Translations under genes and position numbers: made by a program
Shown: positions 26,708 through 35,394 of the stretch, in pieces
How positions within the stretch are numbered: position 1 is the first letter of the stretch
How the letters are laid out: every line of letters begins with the position of its first letter
Notes under the pieces: model-generated
Told to the model about the DNA's origin: nothing
Databases searched by the model: none
Seen by the model: only the letters and a program-made list of their open reading frames with translations
DNA from: Candidatus Latescibacterota bacterium
GTDB taxonomy: Bacteria; Latescibacterota; UBA2968; UBA8231
Assembly: GCA_022826515.1 (NCBI GenBank)
Contig: JAJDUT010000013.1
Coordinates: forward strand, 49,990 to 113,989
Reading direction: 5' to 3'
DNA: 64,000 nucleotides

Positions 26708-28582
26708 ATGGAAAAGCTGGTCTGGCTACTGCTCTTTACCGTCGGCTACTGGTCGTACTGCATCTTCTGGGGCGTCAAAGGAGCCCGCCGGGCCAAGACG
26801 GCCTCGGATTATTTTATCGCCGGTCGCGGCATCGGCCTGTGGGTCTTCGTGCTCGCCGCCACCGCCACCTCCTTTAGCGGCTGGACTTTCGTCGGGCACC
26901 CTGGCACCATCTACAACGTCGGCCTGCCTTACGCTTTTGCCTCCTTCTACGCCATCACCATCCCCTTCACCGGGGTGTTGTTCCTCAAGCGCCAGTGGCT
27001 TTTGGGCCAGCGCTTTGGCTATATCACGCCGGGCGAGATGTTCAGCGACTACTACCGCACGGATGCGATGCGCTTCCTCACCGTCATCGTCGCGCTCGTC
27101 TTCAGCGTGCCCTATCTCGGCATCCAGCTCAAGGCATCGGGCTTGCTGTTCAACCGCCTGACGACCGGCACGCCGCTGGAGGGCAGCTTCATCGGCTCGG
27201 TTGAGGGGGGGGCGATTGTGCTTTCGGTCGTCGTCTTTATCTACGTAGCATCCGGCGGATTGCGCTCGGTCGCCTACGTTGACTGCGCCCAGTGCATCCT
27301 CTTGGCCTTCGGCATCGTCGTCCTCGGCTTTGTTGCCCTCGACTTGGTCGGCGGCTGGACGGCTTTCAAGGGGGGGTTGGTCGGCCTCGCCCAGCAAAAA
27401 CCCGATATGGTCGCCATTCCGACTCGGCCGGAGTCAGATTCCTTTTTCGAACGAGTCGGTACCTTGTTTTTCGACAGCACCGGCGGCCCTTGGACCGGCC
27501 TGATGATCCTGACCTATATGTTCGCCTTGATGGGCATTCAGTCGGCTCCGGCCTTTTCGATGTGGGCTTTTGCCAACCGCGACCCTCGGCCTTTTCCCTG
27601 GCAACAGGTTTTCGCCTCTTCGCTGGTCATCGGCGGCATCTTGTTCTTTTTCACCGCCTTCCAAGGGCTGGGCGTCCGGCTGCTCGATATGGAACTGATC
27701 CCAGGGACTAAACCCCTCGGCCTGCCCGCATCCGACCACTTGGTTCCCTACCTAATCGACACCTTAGCCGGCAGCTTTCCCTTCCTCTTGGGGCTTTTGG
27801 CCGTTTGTGCGCTAGCCGCAATGCAATCGACCGGGGCCGCCTATATGTCCACGGCCAGCGGCATTATCACCCGCGACCTCTACCGCCATTTCTTCAACAA
27901 AGAGGCATCGCATGCAGCCCAAGTCTTTGTCGGTCGCTTGACTGTGGCGGTCGTCGTCAGTCTAGCCCTGCTAGTCGGCCTAGCCTCCGGCGACCTGCTC
28001 GTCCTGCTGGGCGGATTGGCCGTTTCCTATGGATTCCAAATGTGGCCGGCGCTGCTGGGCATCTGCTACATCCGCTTCTTCACTCCCAAGGCCATCGTCG
28101 CCGGACTCATCGCTGGACTCATCGCCGTTACCTTCACCTATATAACCGAGTTAGGCGGACTCATCGGCATTGGCCGCTATCCGCTCACGCTCCACAGCGC
28201 CGGTTGGGGCATCCTCTTTAATATGGGCACTGTCGTCGTCGTCAGTTTGTTCACCCAGCCCAAGGAAGCCAACCATCTGGCCCACCGCGACCGCTACCAC
28301 CACTTCCTCAAAGCGCACACCGCCCTGCCCGAGGCCAAAAAGAAATGGAAAACGCCGGTCTGGATTTTGACGATAGTCTGGTTCCTCTGCGCCATCGGCC
28401 CATTTGCCGTCTTAGGCAATCAGACCGATCCAGCCCAATGGCCCTTGGGGATTCCCTCGCTGTGGATATGGCAGATCGCCTGGTGGATCATCGGCTGTTT
28501 TATGATGTATCTGCTGGCCTTTAAGCTGGAAATGTCCACCGTTCCCACCAGCGAGGTCGAATCCCCGCCGCAAGACGACTAA
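26708..28582 (+). CDS. Sodium:solute symporter (SSS family)
   Basis: 624 residues with about 13-14 hydrophobic segments. SSS family features: the N-terminal YFIAGRGIGLWVF motif (about 38-50), TSFSGWTFVGHPG (about 57-69) and QSTGAAYMSTASGI (about 377-390), matching the Na2-site region. It imports a small solute such as an amino acid, sugar or organic acid using the sodium gradient; the substrate is not deducible. Runs of 8 and 7 G occur in the gene (near 27205 and 27370) without frame damage. It follows the NTF2-like gene by 3 nt. Confidence 0.88.
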   Translation: MEKLVWLLLFTVGYWSYCIFWGVKGARRAKTASDYFIAGRGIGLWVFVLAATATSFSGWTFVGHPGTIYNVGLPYAFASFYAITIPFTGVLFLKRQWLLGQRFGYITPGEMFSDYYRTDAMRFLTVIVALVFSVPYLGIQLKASGLLFNRLTTGTPLEGSFIGSVEGGAIVLSVVVFIYVASGGLRSVAYVDCAQCILLAFGIVVLGFVALDLVGGWTAFKGGLVGLAQQKPDMVAIPTRPESDSFFERVGTLFFDSTGGPWTGLMILTYMFALMGIQSAPAFSMWAFANRDPRPFPWQQVFASSLVIGGILFFFTAFQGLGVRLLDMELIPGTKPLGLPASDHLVPYLIDTLAGSFPFLLGLLAVCALAAMQSTGAAYMSTASGIITRDLYRHFFNKEASHAAQVFVGRLTVAVVVSLALLVGLASGDLLVLLGGLAVSYGFQMWPALLGICYIRFFTPKAIVAGLIAGLIAVTFTYITELGGLIGIGRYPLTLHSAGWGILFNMGTVVVVSLFTQPKEANHLAHRDRYHHFLKAHTALPEAKKKWKTPVWILTIVWFLCAIGPFAVLGNQTDPAQWPLGIPSLWIWQIAWWIIGCFMMYLLAFKLEMSTVPTSEVESPPQDD

Positions 28583-28610
28583 GAAGCTGGCTGAAAACTC
28601 CGGTAGCAAG

Positions 28611-28643
28611 GTATCCGCAGATGAACGCAGATGAGCACAGATG
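28611..28643. repeat. CATCTGCGTT decamer repeat, copy 2 (inverted)
   Basis: Reads GTATCCGCAGATGAACGCAG followed by ATGAGCACAGATG; its reverse complement matches the repeat at 22141. It lies in the 111-bp gap between the symporter and the antiporter gene. Confidence 0.8.
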
Positions 28644-28693
28644 CTGGATGACGTTGCTTGGAGCGTACTCGGAATTTTCGGACGACTTCTAAG

Positions 28694-30388
28694 ATGCGCT
28701 CCGCCTTTCCCTTTCTCCGCTTGCTGCTAGCGCTCGGCGCGGCCCTGCTCGGCGCGCTGCTCTTGCCCGCTCAAGGCGCAACGAGCGGGCTGAGCCTTTT
28801 TCCTCCCGCCGCAGCCATCCTCGTCGCCGTGGCCACTGGACGCCTGATCTTGGGACTCGGGTTGGCAATCGTCGGTGGTGCGCTCATTTCCCTGCCGCCA
28901 GACGTCCCATTCTACGCGATCCCATTTCGCAGCTTAGAGCGTGCCCTCATAGACTTTGTCTGGACCCCGCTGCGCGACTCCTTTCAACTCTTCATCCTCG
29001 GCTTCACCGCCTCCCTGATCGGCATGGTGCGCGTCATCTCGCTGGCCGGCGGCACCCGAGGCATCGCCGACCTGTTAGTCGCCCGGGCCGCTGGCGTGCG
29101 CTCGGCTCGGCTGGCCACCGCGCTGTTGGGGCTGGCGGTCTTCTTCGACGATTACGCCAACACGCTCGTCGTCGGCACCACCATGCGCCCCATCGCCGAT
29201 CGCTTCCGCATCTCGCGTGAAAAACTGGCCTTTCTCGTCGATTCCACCGCCGCCCCCGTGGCTGGCATCGCGGTCGTCAGCACCTGGATCGGCTTTGAGG
29301 TGGGTCTGTTCGACAGCGCGATGGAGCAAGTCGGCGCTGGGATCTCTGGCTACGAACTGTTCTTCCGCGCCCTGCCGGCTCGCTTCTACTGCCTGCTAAC
29401 CCTAACTTTTGTGCTGTGCTCCACCATCGCCGGCCGCGATTTTGGCCCGATGCTCAAAGCCGAGCAGTGCGCCCGGCGAACCGGCCAAGTCCTCGCGCCG
29501 GGCCACCGCCCGATGACCGGCGACGCCTCCCAACTCCCCGAGCACCCCGGCCTCCGCGCTCATTGGGCCGTGGCCGCAGGCCCCGTCCTCCTCGTCGTTG
29601 CTGGCGTCCTTGGCGGGATGCACCTAGACGCCAGCCAAGCACCGGCCGTGGTGGCCGCTCGCGCCGAACACGGCTTTTTCGCCCGGCTCTACTGGATCCA
29701 AGTTTTTTCCCACGCCGACGGAGCCAAAGTGATGTTCCTATCCGCCTTAGCCGGCTCGGTATTAGCAGCAGTCTTGGCCCTAACCCGCCGCGAGGAAGCA
29801 AGCCCTAGACGCCCGCTCGGCCTAGTGGAAGTCTGCAAGACTTGGGCGAGCGGCATTACGGGCTTTTCCTATGCGCTGGTGATATTGATCTTGGCTTGGG
29901 CGATTAAGGAAACCTGCGAGGCCGTCGAGACTTCGGCCTATATCGTCGGTGCGCTCTCCGGCTTCCTCGACCCGCACTTCCTCCCCCTCCTCGTCTTCCT
30001 ACTCGCCGCAGTAGTTGCCTTCTCCATCGGCACCTCGTGGACGACCATGGCCGTCCTGTTGCCGACCATGATCCCGGTAGCCTACGACTTGGGCGGGCTG
30101 GCGCTGACGGTCCTCGTCGCCGCCGCGGTATTGGACGGCGCGATCTTCGGCGACCATTGCTCCCCCATCAGCGACACCACCGTCCTCTCCAGCATTGCCG
30201 CGGCCTGCGACCACTTAGCCCACGTGCGCACCCAGATACCCTACGCCCTGACGACGATGACAATCGCCGGGCTGTGCGGCTACTTGGGCAGCACCCTGCT
30301 GTGGTCGCCGACCACTGGCTTGATCGTGGGACTATGCCTGATTGTTGCAGTGATTTTTGTAGTGGGAAGAAAAACAGACGCCGATTGA
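28694..30388 (+). CDS. nhaC: NhaC-family Na+/H+ antiporter
   Basis: 564 residues from ATG 28694, which opens directly into a hydrophobic segment; a TTG at 28658 in frame is less likely. About 11 membrane helices. NhaC signatures: FFDDYANTLVVGTTMRPI (about 150-167), IGTSWTTMAVLLPTMIPV (about 444-461) and GDHCSPISDTTVLSS (about 484-498). It exchanges sodium for protons across the inner membrane. With the upstream sodium symporter it suggests a sodium-based transport economy. It is convergent with the LptE-like gene, 16 nt apart. Confidence 0.85.
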   Translation: MRSAFPFLRLLLALGAALLGALLLPAQGATSGLSLFPPAAAILVAVATGRLILGLGLAIVGGALISLPPDVPFYAIPFRSLERALIDFVWTPLRDSFQLFILGFTASLIGMVRVISLAGGTRGIADLLVARAAGVRSARLATALLGLAVFFDDYANTLVVGTTMRPIADRFRISREKLAFLVDSTAAPVAGIAVVSTWIGFEVGLFDSAMEQVGAGISGYELFFRALPARFYCLLTLTFVLCSTIAGRDFGPMLKAEQCARRTGQVLAPGHRPMTGDASQLPEHPGLRAHWAVAAGPVLLVVAGVLGGMHLDASQAPAVVAARAEHGFFARLYWIQVFSHADGAKVMFLSALAGSVLAAVLALTRREEASPRRPLGLVEVCKTWASGITGFSYALVILILAWAIKETCEAVETSAYIVGALSGFLDPHFLPLLVFLLAAVVAFSIGTSWTTMAVLLPTMIPVAYDLGGLALTVLVAAAVLDGAIFGDHCSPISDTTVLSSIAAACDHLAHVRTQIPYALTTMTIAGLCGYLGSTLLWSPTTGLIVGLCLIVAVIFVVGRKTDAD

Positions 30389-30404
30389 CTAGGCCGTGGA
30401 CTAA

Positions 30405-30905
30405 CTACCATCCCGCCGTCGTCCGATTCACCAATTCCTCTAACACCATGTCCAGCGCCCGCTCCACCGCCGGATCCCGCCCCTCTTCCTCGGCCAGCGC
30501 GGCGTCATAAGTTGCCCATCCCTCTAGCTCGGACAAGGTCAACAACACCTCCCCATCCTCCACCCGCACCAATTCGGCCGCTACCAAGACCGCAAACCGG
30601 TACTGCTCGGTCTGCTCGGCCGTCGTATAGGTAAAGGGGCGGTCCTCAATGGAGATCACGTTGAGTTGCAAGAGGGCATCGGCGCTCTCTTCGTCAACGA
30701 CCCGCAACTGGCCATCCGCGGTGTAAAGCGAATCGGCGAGTTCAGTTAGACGCTCGGCCACGGCAAACTCCGAGGTCTGGTTGTCAGCTACGGGGATGCC
30801 AATGCTGCGGATGCCGCCCAACAGGCCGCCGGAGGTCGAGTAGTAAGCGCATCCACCGATGCAGAGCGCGACCAGCGCCACTCTAATCGTCTGACTTGCT
30901 CGCAT
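30405..30905 (-). CDS. LptE-like LPS-assembly lipoprotein
   Basis: 166 residues from ATG 30905. Lipoprotein signal IRVALVALCIGGCAYYSTSG (lipobox IGGC), then the LptE-like pattern GIRSIGIPVADNQTSEFAVAE and a C-terminal helix EGRDPAVERALDMVLEELV. LptE plugs LptD in the outer membrane for LPS insertion. The start codon lies 23 nt inside the end of the upstream repeat-tailed gene, and GAGGG in that gene's coding sequence can serve as ribosome binding site. Longer in-frame starts at 30959 overlap the upstream repeats and lack a signal peptide at the N-terminus. Confidence 0.72.
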   Translation of the reverse strand: MRASQTIRVALVALCIGGCAYYSTSGGLLGGIRSIGIPVADNQTSEFAVAERLTELADSLYTADGQLRVVDEESADALLQLNVISIEDRPFTYTTAEQTEQYRFAVLVAAELVRVEDGEVLLTLSELEGWATYDAALAEEEGRDPAVERALDMVLEELVNRTTAGW

Positions 30906-31440
30906 CGCCCTCGGTTGTAGGCTTACTCGCATCGTCATCAGCGGCGGACTTACTCGCATCGTCCTCGACCGCCGGCTTGCTCACATCCTCCTCAGCGGCT
31001 GACTTGCTCCCGTCGTCCTCAGCCACCGCCAACGACCTCGCTCCGTCGCCCACGGCAATGGGCTGGTTCTGGGGCCGCCCCCGCACATCGCCCCCTCGCA
31101 CCTCCAGCCGCTGCCACTGCTCTTGTCCCGGGGCGCGGGCCACCGAGTGCTCGACCATCATCGCGCTCAAAGGCCGGGTATCGCCCACCACCGGCACCTC
31201 GCCTACGACCGGAGCGCGCACCGTACACAGGCGAGGTTGCACATGGGTGGCGACTACCCGCGCCTTGACCGCTTCCCAGCGACCCAGCGGCTGCCCGCTG
31301 TCTGGGTCTGCGATCTCCCCGTGCAAAGCGAAAATGGCAAAGGCCATGCCTTCCTGGACGCCCTGCTCGCTGCCGACGTTGAGTACCAGCGTAGTGTCGT
31401 CGATAATGGCGGCTACTTTGCCCTCAATAGGCGTGCTCAT
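30883..31440 (-). CDS. FlgT-C-like domain protein with acidic 9-residue repeat tail
   Basis: 185 residues. Residues 1-85 (LVLNVGSEQGVQEGM, VKARVVATHVQPRLC) resemble the C-terminal beta-barrel module of flagellar protein FlgT, also found in the lipoprotein at 2718. The last 46 residues are five copies of a 9-mer, consensus (A/V)EDDASKSA, highly acidic and low complexity. No signal peptide or lipobox is visible, unusual given the envelope-protein neighbours. GGAG lies about 9 nt before ATG 31440. It is cotranscribed with, and overlaps, the LptE-like gene. Function unknown. Confidence 0.65.
   Translation of the reverse strand: MSTPIEGKVAAIIDDTTLVLNVGSEQGVQEGMAFAIFALHGEIADPDSGQPLGRWEAVKARVVATHVQPRLCTVRAPVVGEVPVVGDTRPLSAMMVEHSVARAPGQEQWQRLEVRGGDVRGRPQNQPIAVGDGARSLAVAEDDGSKSAAEEDVSKPAVEDDASKSAADDDASKPTTEGDASKSDD
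30886..31023. repeat. 27-bp coding minisatellite, five units
   Basis: Tandem 27-bp units, imperfect, encoding the acidic 9-residue repeats of the gene on the minus strand. Units differ at several positions, so the array is not freshly expanded, but it could still vary in copy number between strains. Confidence 0.8.
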
Positions 31441-31454
31441 ACGGCTGTACTCCG

Positions 31455-31491
31455 AAAAAAAGACCGGCCCGCGTTTGCTGGACCGGTCTTT
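31455..31491 (-). terminator. Intrinsic terminator after the M23 peptidase gene
   Basis: On the minus strand, a 9-bp stem (AAAGACCGG / CCGGTCTTT) with a 15-nt loop is followed by a run of T. It sits 22 nt after the M23 stop and just before the FlgT-like gene start, so it separates the two transcripts. Confidence 0.85.
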
Positions 31492-31513
31492 AGATACTTG
31501 GTAGAGGTTCGAA

Positions 31514-32569
31514 TCACTCGCTTGCGGCCCACATATAGTCCCCGTAGTCCCCGCTGTTGTCGAAGATAAAATCTTCTGGGTTCTGGTATCCTCGGTGTTT
31601 GCTCAACTGCTGATCCCGCAAACGCACCGCATAGTGTAGGTGCGGGCCGGTCGAGCGGCCCGAGTTACCCATCGTCCCGATCTGCTGCCCGCGCTTTATC
31701 TGTTCACCTTGCACGACCATAATTCTATCCAAGTGGCCGTATTCGGTCTGGTAGCCGCCTTGGCGCGCATAGGGCTGGCCCTGCTCGTCGCGTTCCTTTT
31801 TTCGATGGGCAACAATAATCGTATTACCGAGGTACTTATCCTTCCCAGCGTAGCTTACAAAACCATCCGCCGTCGCGTAGATCGGCGTCCCTATGCGACC
31901 AGCGAAATCGACGCCCCGGTGGAAGGCCCGCCGCCCGGTAAAAGGATCAATGCGCCAGCCAAAGGGCGACGACCGCCACGTCTGCTGCTCGGGAACGGGT
32001 AAAATCGTGGGCAAGTATTGGACGTTTGTTTCTTCGAATTTGCGCTCGATTTCCTCAAAACTCTCGGCCTGTAGGTTGACCATCCGCTTTAGATAGTCGA
32101 TGCGCACGCTCATCTCGCGCATCATCAAGTGCTTTTGCGGCGGTAAGGACGCGACCTCCTCGGACAAATCTTCCACGCCGCCGACGCCGCCCAACTCCCC
32201 CTCCGCAGCGAGTGGCTCTATCTCCAGCGGCTCCATCTCGTGGTGGGCGCGCAATCTATCTTCCGTGGCTTTGAGCTGATCCATGGCCTCCCCGAGCTGC
32301 TGCACTTCCTCGCGGGTCTGCTCTAAGCCGTGCAAGAGGTTTTTGTTTTCTTCCTGCAAGGCCAGCAGGGCTTTCTGATCGCTCGATTGATGAAAGCCCT
32401 CGGTGTAGGCGTAATAACCACCACCAACCACAAAACCCAACACGCCCAGCAGAATCAGCCCTAAGGCGCGAGGCGAAAAACTATACTCGCGGATCTGACC
32501 ATCGCGCGGGGAAATGACGATAAAAGTCCGGCGCTTACCCAACATATTCGCTTTCGCTGCTATCTTCAT
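31514..32569 (-). CDS. Membrane-anchored M23 (LytM-type) metallopeptidase
   Basis: About 351 residues from ATG 32569 (TTG 32578 and ATG 32545 are alternatives). Topology: short cytoplasmic N-terminus, one membrane helix (ALGLILLGVLGFVVGGGYY, about 36-54), a periplasmic coiled coil (about 65-110) and the M23 domain. Zinc ligands: FHRGVDFAG (H, D; about 213-221) and GPHLHYAV (about 307-314). It hydrolyses peptidoglycan cross-bridges, or, like EnvC/NlpD, could regulate an amidase, but the active-site residues look intact. It is preceded by a near-consensus promoter and followed by an intrinsic terminator, so it is a monocistronic unit. Confidence 0.88.
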   Translation of the reverse strand: MKIAAKANMLGKRRTFIVISPRDGQIREYSFSPRALGLILLGVLGFVVGGGYYAYTEGFHQSSDQKALLALQEENKNLLHGLEQTREEVQQLGEAMDQLKATEDRLRAHHEMEPLEIEPLAAEGELGGVGGVEDLSEEVASLPPQKHLMMREMSVRIDYLKRMVNLQAESFEEIERKFEETNVQYLPTILPVPEQQTWRSSPFGWRIDPFTGRRAFHRGVDFAGRIGTPIYATADGFVSYAGKDKYLGNTIIVAHRKKERDEQGQPYARQGGYQTEYGHLDRIMVVQGEQIKRGQQIGTMGNSGRSTGPHLHYAVRLRDQQLSKHRGYQNPEDFIFDNSGDYGDYMWAASE

Positions 32570-32613
32570 GCAGGACAACTTTCGCTAAGGGGATGAGACG
32601 TAAATGTTGGATA

Positions 32614-32642
32614 TTGTTTGAATTAGAAAGTTATATTATATA
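32614..32642 (+). promoter_or_regulatory. Candidate coaX promoter
   Basis: TTGTTT (32614-32619) and TATATA (32637-32642) with a 17-nt spacer. The -10 overlaps that of the divergent M23 promoter, so the two may compete for RNA polymerase. Confidence 0.45.
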
Positions 32643-32663
32643 GATAACGCGCCGGAAAGTCAA
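32635..32663 (-). promoter_or_regulatory. Near-consensus promoter of the M23 peptidase gene
   Basis: On the minus strand, TTGACT (32663-32658), a 17-nt spacer and a perfect TATAAT (32640-32635). Transcription would start near 32628, about 60 nt before ATG 32569. Confidence 0.75.
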
Positions 32664-32674
32664 TAAATTCGCCC

Positions 32675-33424
32675 ATGCTCTTGGCCATCGACATCGGCAA
32701 CACCTGCATCGACATCGGTCTTTTGGCCGGGGATGAAACCGTTTGTCGCCACAAATTCCCCACGGCCCCGCCAGCCAATACCGACCTCCTGTGCCGGCTG
32801 GCCGGGCTTGCCACCCCTCCCATTGGCGCAGTCATCGGATCGGTCGTCGCGGAATTGGGGGCGGCGTACGCCGCAGCTTGTCGCGATTTCTCCGCCGGCC
32901 CCGTCCTCCAAGCGCACAACACGTGGGATTGGGGCCTGCAAATTGACTACGACGATCCCGCTCGGATTGGCGTTGATCGCCTCGCGGCGGCCGTAGCCGC
33001 CCATCGCGCAGCCCCGGCTAGCCAAGCCGTTGTGGTCGTCGATGCCGGCACCGCGCTAACGGTCGATGCCATCGACGCCGCTGGCACCTTTCGCGGCGGG
33101 GTCATCGCCCCAGGGCTGCGCCTCGGATTAAATGCCCTCAGCGCAAACACCAGCTTCCTACCCCAAGTCGAGCTCGCGGCCACCACGCCCTTGCTGGGCC
33201 AAAACACCGCGGACGGCCTGCGCTCGGGGGCACTGCACGGGTCGGCCGCACTCGTCGAGGGCCTTTGCACGCGCATGGCCGCAGCCTTAGATAGCCCTGT
33301 CGCAGTCTTCCTTACCGGCGGCGACGGCCCCCTCCTCCACCCTCATATCGCCGCGGTCCACACATGCGATCCAAACCTCGTATTGCGCGGTTTAGCCCTC
33401 GCGTACCGGCGGCGCACTGCTTGA
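32675..33424 (+). CDS. coaX: Type III pantothenate kinase
   Basis: 249 residues. ASKHA fold: phosphate-binding LLAIDIGNTCIDIGLL (2-17), a catalytic Asp in RIGVDRLAAAVAA (about 96-108), VVVDAGTALTVDAI (about 121-134) and GGVIAPGL (about 142-149). It phosphorylates pantothenate as the first step of CoA biosynthesis; type III enzymes need a monovalent cation and resist CoA feedback. Size is normal. No clear Shine-Dalgarno; ATG 32675 gives the exact family start. Confidence 0.94.
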   Translation: MLLAIDIGNTCIDIGLLAGDETVCRHKFPTAPPANTDLLCRLAGLATPPIGAVIGSVVAELGAAYAAACRDFSAGPVLQAHNTWDWGLQIDYDDPARIGVDRLAAAVAAHRAAPASQAVVVVDAGTALTVDAIDAAGTFRGGVIAPGLRLGLNALSANTSFLPQVELAATTPLLGQNTADGLRSGALHGSAALVEGLCTRMAAALDSPVAVFLTGGDGPLLHPHIAAVHTCDPNLVLRGLALAYRRRTA

Positions 33425-33449
33425 CGCGGTACAGGCGTGTTGATATTAT
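33421..33449 (+). promoter_or_regulatory. Candidate promoter of the S41 peptidase gene
   Basis: TTGACG (33421-33426), a 17-nt spacer and TATTAT (33444-33449). The -35 overlaps the coaX stop codon. The -10 is identical to that of the lipA promoter at 36609. Confidence 0.6.
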
Positions 33450-33501
33450 GGCATGTTTCTATTATGCATCTCAACGCGCCCTACTGACCAAGGAGTGTCG
33501 C

Positions 33502-35373
33502 TTGTCCATTTTGCGTATTTCGCTGCTGCTCGCCCTCGTCGCATCCGCTTCTGACTTGCGGGCTGAGCGCTCCGTTGAAGACGAATACAAAGCCCTGTTG
33601 TGGAAGACGGCCAAAATCATTCACCAGTACTACGTTGAAGAAGTACATCCCGATTCCCTAGCGCAGGCGGCCGTGCGAGGGATATTCAACTCCTTAGATC
33701 CAGCCTCGGAATACACGTTCAACACCCATGCCCAGCTCGATAGTGAGGACGTGGAAAGGCAGCTAAACGACCGCTTCTACACCCTCATGCAGATGGCCCA
33801 AGCCATCGACGAGAATGCCTTTTATCCGGTTACTGCGGATACGCTAGTCCGCTTTGGCATCGCCGGGATGATGGAAATTCTCGACCCCTATTCGGTGTTT
33901 TTGGAAAAGCGCAATCTCGACAATTTCAACATCCAGACCCAAGGCAAATACGGGGGATTAGGCTTCCGCATCCAAGTCGTCTATCCCGACAGCGCGATTG
34001 CCGTGTGGAGCCTCCTACACAACCAGACGCCGGCCGCTCTAGCGGGCGTCCAGTCGGGCGACCTCATCACTGCGATCAACAACACTTCCACCAAGGGCAT
34101 GTCGGCTGGCGTGGCCGCCGACAGCATGCGCGGTACGCCTGGCACTTCCGTGACTCTGACCCTAGAGCGAGCTGACCGCCCCACTTCCTTTGACCTGACG
34201 ATCGAGCGCCGAGAAGTGCAGATGAACAGCGTCTCCCTTGCCACCCTCTTCCCCGACGGCACCGGCTACATCAAGCTCGACAGCTTCCAAAAGGGGTCGA
34301 CCCGAGAGGTGTTCAAGGCAATTGTCGAGCTAGAAGAACAAGGCATGGAGCGGCTGATTTTCGATCTGCGCAACAACGGCGGCGGGTACCTCGAAGAAGC
34401 CGTGCAAATCACCGATCTCTTCCTGCCCCGCGACTGCCTCGTGGCCTTTACCGAGGGCCGCCGCATCGAAACTGCCGAATACATAACCCGCGAGGACGCC
34501 CTGCTACGCGACACACCCCTCATCGTCATGGTCAACCGCCTGTCCGCTTCGGCGTCCGAAATCGTCGCTGGTGCTATCCAAGACTGGGACCGCGGGCTAG
34601 TGCTGGGAACTACGACCGTGGGCAAGGGCTCCGTTCAGCAGATCGTCCACATCGACGACCGCGCCGAACTCAAGCTGACTATGGCCGCTTGGCACACGCC
34701 TTCGGGGCGCTCCATCGACAAGCGCATGCGCAAGGATTCCACCCTCGTCCGCGGGTACGACAAGGAGTTCAAGACCCTCCGGCTCGAGCGCATCGTTCGC
34801 GGCAGCGGCGGCATCACCCCAGACATCGAGGTATCTGGACGCAGTGGCAGCCGCCTCGACGCGCAGCTCAGCGGCTTCTACAGCCTCAACAACCAATTCT
34901 TCTACTACGCCCGCGAGCACCGGCTCAAGTACCCCGATCTGACGCCAGACTTCGTCGTCGGCCCAACAGAGCTAGCGGCCTTCCGCGCCTTTGCCGAAAA
35001 TCGCGGATTCAACTACATCAGCGACCTCGAAGCCCAAATCGAGGAATTGGACAAAGTCGCCGAAGACGAGGAGTACAACCAGCTCGCCAAACCGCTTGGC
35101 CACCTGACTGACGAAATCGACAAAATCGAGGAACAACACTGGCAGGAGAACGAAGACCTCATCGCTTGGCGGCTCACCTTCGCCATCCTCGAAAAAGCAT
35201 TCGGAGAGCCAGTGGCCGAAGCATACAATGTAACCGTGGATCCCCAAGTGCTGGAGGCGCGTCGCATCATCGCCGACCCGAGCGAGTACCAGATGTGGTT
35301 CGACAAGGGGGAAATAGGCACACCAGCAGAGGACTCCATCGCCCAAGAAGACGGCCGCGGCGATCTCCAGTAG
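33502..35373 (+). CDS. S41-family C-terminal processing peptidase (tail-specific protease)
   Basis: 623 residues from TTG 33502, chosen because AAGGAG lies 6 nt upstream, a promoter precedes it, and it begins a signal peptide (LRISLLLALVASASDLRA). Then a helical N-terminal part, a PDZ domain (about 150-230: GKYGGLGFRIQVV, GVQSGDLITAINN) and the S41 core with catalytic Ser in NRLSASASEIVAGA (about 350) and Lys in TTVGKGSVQQ (about 377). It degrades or processes periplasmic proteins by their C-termini. An extra C-terminal stretch of about 170 residues, helical and charged, follows the catalytic domain. Confidence 0.9.
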   Translation: MSILRISLLLALVASASDLRAERSVEDEYKALLWKTAKIIHQYYVEEVHPDSLAQAAVRGIFNSLDPASEYTFNTHAQLDSEDVERQLNDRFYTLMQMAQAIDENAFYPVTADTLVRFGIAGMMEILDPYSVFLEKRNLDNFNIQTQGKYGGLGFRIQVVYPDSAIAVWSLLHNQTPAALAGVQSGDLITAINNTSTKGMSAGVAADSMRGTPGTSVTLTLERADRPTSFDLTIERREVQMNSVSLATLFPDGTGYIKLDSFQKGSTREVFKAIVELEEQGMERLIFDLRNNGGGYLEEAVQITDLFLPRDCLVAFTEGRRIETAEYITREDALLRDTPLIVMVNRLSASASEIVAGAIQDWDRGLVLGTTTVGKGSVQQIVHIDDRAELKLTMAAWHTPSGRSIDKRMRKDSTLVRGYDKEFKTLRLERIVRGSGGITPDIEVSGRSGSRLDAQLSGFYSLNNQFFYYAREHRLKYPDLTPDFVVGPTELAAFRAFAENRGFNYISDLEAQIEELDKVAEDEEYNQLAKPLGHLTDEIDKIEEQHWQENEDLIAWRLTFAILEKAFGEPVAEAYNVTVDPQVLEARRIIADPSEYQMWFDKGEIGTPAEDSIAQEDGRGDLQ

Positions 35374-35394
35374 GAGTTTGTATTTTGCGGCGGT

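Noticed and set aside
27200..27375. G8 and G7 runs in the symporter gene as phase-variation sites
   Set aside because: They are within glycine codons of conserved helices, and the frame is intact; no promoter or start-codon context supports switching.
31500..31520. GGTTCGAATC, like the T-arm of a tRNA
   Set aside because: No anticodon arm or acceptor stem can be formed with the flanks, and the adjacent sequence is the end of the M23 gene and its terminator.
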